Shown in pieces: positions 6,626-6,631 of a DNA stretch of 6,631 bases (position 1 is its first letter; each line of letters opens with the position of its first letter). The notes below the pieces were generated by a model. It made no database searches. It was not told where the DNA came from and saw nothing but the letters and a program-made list of their open reading frames with translations. Origin of the DNA: an uncultured Lachnospiraceae bacterium (GTDB lineage Bacteria; Bacillota; Clostridia; Lachnospirales; Lachnospiraceae); contig CAMPBP010000073.1 of assembly GCA_946639085.1 (NCBI GenBank), positions 1 through 6,631 on the forward strand. Direction: 5' to 3'. Both the position numbers and the translations under genes were made by a program.

Positions 6626-6631
6626 CCCCCT
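6626..6631 (-). promoter_or_regulatory. Ribosome binding site of the alpha/beta hydrolase gene
   Basis: AGGGGG on the minus strand, 7 nt before the ATG at 6618-6616, fixes the start of the hydrolase. It sits at the very edge of the window. Confidence 0.75.

Noticed and set aside
1..6631. Search for a defence system, mobile element, CRISPR array, tRNA or riboswitch
   Set aside because: All but about 130 bases are coding for core-type genes, the only real gap is 105 bp with a terminator and promoter, and no direct repeats, transposase or cloverleaf-like sequence was seen.

Overview
The window looks like core chromosome of a low- to mid-GC Gram-positive bacterium. Every gene lies on the minus strand with tight spacing, and Shine-Dalgarno motifs (AGGGGG, GGAGGT) and a TTGGCA-17-TAGAAT promoter are visible. 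DNA polymerase I has lost its proofreading residues, as in many Bacillota. The polA-coaE order and the long FtsA-like protein suggest Clostridia, most likely a Lachnospiraceae member. That placement is inference from gene content and protein style, not from a search.

Layout, read in the direction of transcription (right to left). (1) 6618-5743: an HSL-family alpha/beta hydrolase, closed by an intrinsic terminator at about 5736-5701. (2) A 105-bp gap (5638-5742) holds that terminator and then a sigma-A type promoter. (3) An apparent operon follows: a small membrane-anchored zinc-finger (zf-HC2, anti-sigma-like) protein at 5637-5302, polA at 5286-2689, coaE at 2688-2047 and a 664-residue FtsA/PilM-like actin-fold ATPase at 2050-56. 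The joins are very tight: 15 nt, then 0 nt (TAGATG), then a 4-nt ATGA overlap. (4) At the left edge (47-1) is the beginning of another gene whose translation matches the N-terminus of the YycJ/WalJ metallo-beta-lactamase-fold family. It is interrupted by an in-frame TAA at codon 10.

The operon joins DNA repair and Okazaki-fragment processing (PolA), the last step of coenzyme A synthesis (CoaE), a probable cytoskeletal or cell-envelope ATPase (FtsA-like) and probably a YycJ-type hydrolase. It reads as a housekeeping cluster rather than an accessory or defence island. I saw no mobile elements, CRISPR arrays, tRNAs or rRNAs.

The points most worth a second look are the nonsense codon in the YycJ/WalJ-like start, the large C-terminal extension of the FtsA-like protein built of repeated NGK-containing beta-rich modules where FtsA would carry its membrane-targeting helix, and the zf-HC2 protein placed first in a polA operon with no sigma factor gene beside it.
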